A DNA stretch of 5,884 bases. It comes from Planctomycetota bacterium. Lineage in GTDB: Bacteria; Planctomycetota; J058; J103. The notes under the pieces are model-generated. The model was not told the origin of the DNA. It worked only from the letters and a program-made list of their open reading frames with translations, and ran no database searches. Every line of letters starts with the position of its first letter. Positions within the stretch are counted from its first letter, which is position 1. The stretch lies in contig RFJN01000414.1 in assembly GCA_003694875.1 (NCBI GenBank), positions 1-5,884 on the forward strand. Reading direction: 5' to 3'. This document shows, piece by piece, positions 4,934 to 5,884 of this stretch. A program made the position numbers and the translations under genes.

Positions 4934-5884
4934 ATGACCGTGCCGCCCCGGATCTCGTTCATCATCCCGGTGCGCAACGACCCGGAGCGACTCGAGCGCT
5001 GTCTCGCGAGCGTCGCCTCGAGTGCGGCCACCGCGGAGCTTCCGGCCGAGGTGATCGTGGTGGACAACGGCTCGACCGACGCCACGCCGCAGGTGGCGCG
5101 GGAGGCGGGCGCGCGGGTGCTGTCGGCGCCGGGGGTGACCGTGGCGCGGCTGCGCAACCGCGGGGCGGAAGGGGCACGTGGCGCGATCCTGGCGTTCGTG
5201 GACGCCGACCACACGATCGGCCGCGGCTGGGCGGCGGCCGCCGCCGAGTTGCTGGAGCGGCCGGGGGTGTCGGCGGCGGGGGCGCCGTACCGTCCGCCTG
5301 CGGACGGCACGTGGGTGCAGCGGACCTACGACCTCTTGCGGGCGCACCCCGACGGCACGGTCGAGACGCAGTGGCTGGGCTCGGGCAACCTGGCGGTGCG
5401 CCGCGAGGCGTTCGAGGAGGCGGGCGGATTCGACGAGTCACTCGCGACGTGCGCAGACCTCGATCTGTGCCGGCGGTTGCGGGAGGCCGGCCACACGATC
5501 GTGGCGGACGAGCGGCTCGAGAGCGTGCACCACGGCGATCCGGCGACGCTCGGCGAGCTGTTCCGGGCGGAGCTGTGGCGGGGCCGCGACGCGCTGCGCT
5601 TCGGGTTGCGGGTGGGCTGGAGCCTGCGGAACGTGGTGGGCACGAGCCTGCCGGTGGTGACGCTGCTGTCGGTGCTCGCGCTCGTGCTCTCGGCCGCGCT
5701 GCCGTACGGGCGGCTCGTTGCGGCGCTCGGCGCGGCGGGTCTTCTCGGCGTGATCGGGCTGCGCATGGTGCGCATGCTGCGCAACGCCCGTCGGCGGGAT
5801 CTCCACACGATCGCGGCCACGCTCGTGGTCGCCACGGTCTACGAGATCGCCCGCGCCTTCGCCCTGCTCGCCCGCCCCCGGCGC
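4934..5884 (+). CDS. Family 2 glycosyltransferase with C-terminal membrane segments (partial)
   Basis: The frame is open for 317 codons from ATG to the right edge with no stop, so the C-terminus is missing. Family 2 enzymes transfer a sugar from a nucleotide- or lipid-linked donor, usually for cell-surface glycans or glycolipids. The GT-A fold is clear: IIPVRND (10-16), VVDNGSTDATP (42-52), the metal/nucleotide-binding DxD motif in FVDADH (88-93, Asp90 and Asp92), WLGSGNLAVRREAF (147-160), then GGFDE (164-168) and ADLDLCRRLREAGH (174-187). The ADLD segment stands where many relatives have an acidic ED motif. VHHG (198-201) follows. Three hydrophobic stretches (about 238-257, 260-279, 292-313), with Arg-rich turns between the last two, suggest membrane anchoring with the catalytic domain in the cytoplasm. 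No signal peptide is seen. The gene diverges from carA. The substrate cannot be told. Confidence 0.9.
   Translation, partial: MTVPPRISFIIPVRNDPERLERCLASVASSAATAELPAEVIVVDNGSTDATPQVAREAGARVLSAPGVTVARLRNRGAEGARGAILAFVDADHTIGRGWAAAAAELLERPGVSAAGAPYRPPADGTWVQRTYDLLRAHPDGTVETQWLGSGNLAVRREAFEEAGGFDESLATCADLDLCRRLREAGHTIVADERLESVHHGDPATLGELFRAELWRGRDALRFGLRVGWSLRNVVGTSLPVVTLLSVLALVLSAALPYGRLVAALGAAGLLGVIGLRMVRMLRNARRRDLHTIAATLVVATVYEIARAFALLARPRR

Noticed and set aside
3546..4937. A 463-codon open frame on the plus strand opposite carA.
   Set aside because: It is antisense to the clearly conserved carA and ends within the start codon region of the glycosyltransferase. Its composition is that of a high-GC shadow frame.
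4934..5884. A link making the glycosyltransferase part of the carbamoyl phosphate pathway, for example a carbamoyl-sugar system.
   Set aside because: No carbamoyltransferase is present, the gene is divergent rather than co-transcribed, and GT2 genes are common neighbours of any locus.

Overview
The window comes from a very GC-rich bacterium (GC content judged by eye, not computed; codon third positions are almost all G or C). It holds two complete genes, one gene cut by the right edge, and about 360 bp of repeat-rich non-coding DNA at the left edge. The phylum cannot be fixed from the sequence. The only taxonomic hint is that both carbamoyl phosphate synthetase subunits look, from remembered sequences, like the Bacteroidetes and animal CAD type rather than the E. 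coli type.

Layout. Positions 1-361 contain no believable gene but hold several inverted repeats and a duplicated 22-bp element. They lie downstream of carB, which is read leftwards. carB (362-3598, minus) and carA (3657-4805, minus) form a two-gene operon in the order carA-carB with a 58-bp gap. A 128-bp intergenic region (4806-4933) separates carA from a divergent gene on the plus strand. That gene (4934 to the right edge) encodes a family 2 glycosyltransferase with C-terminal membrane segments and has no stop codon before the window ends.

How the genes work together. CarA releases ammonia from glutamine. CarB uses it with bicarbonate and two ATP to make carbamoyl phosphate for pyrimidines and arginine. 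Every catalytic motif checked is present, so both subunits should be active. The operon has a good sigma70-like promoter just upstream of carA. A weaker candidate promoter for the glycosyltransferase lies back-to-back with it. No functional link between the glycosyltransferase and carbamoyl phosphate synthesis is visible; they may only share the promoter region.

I found no convincing undescribed system. The items most worth a second look are the CAD/Bacteroidetes-like character of the CPSase pair, the mosaic of palindromes and repeats downstream of carB, and the compact divergent promoter region.
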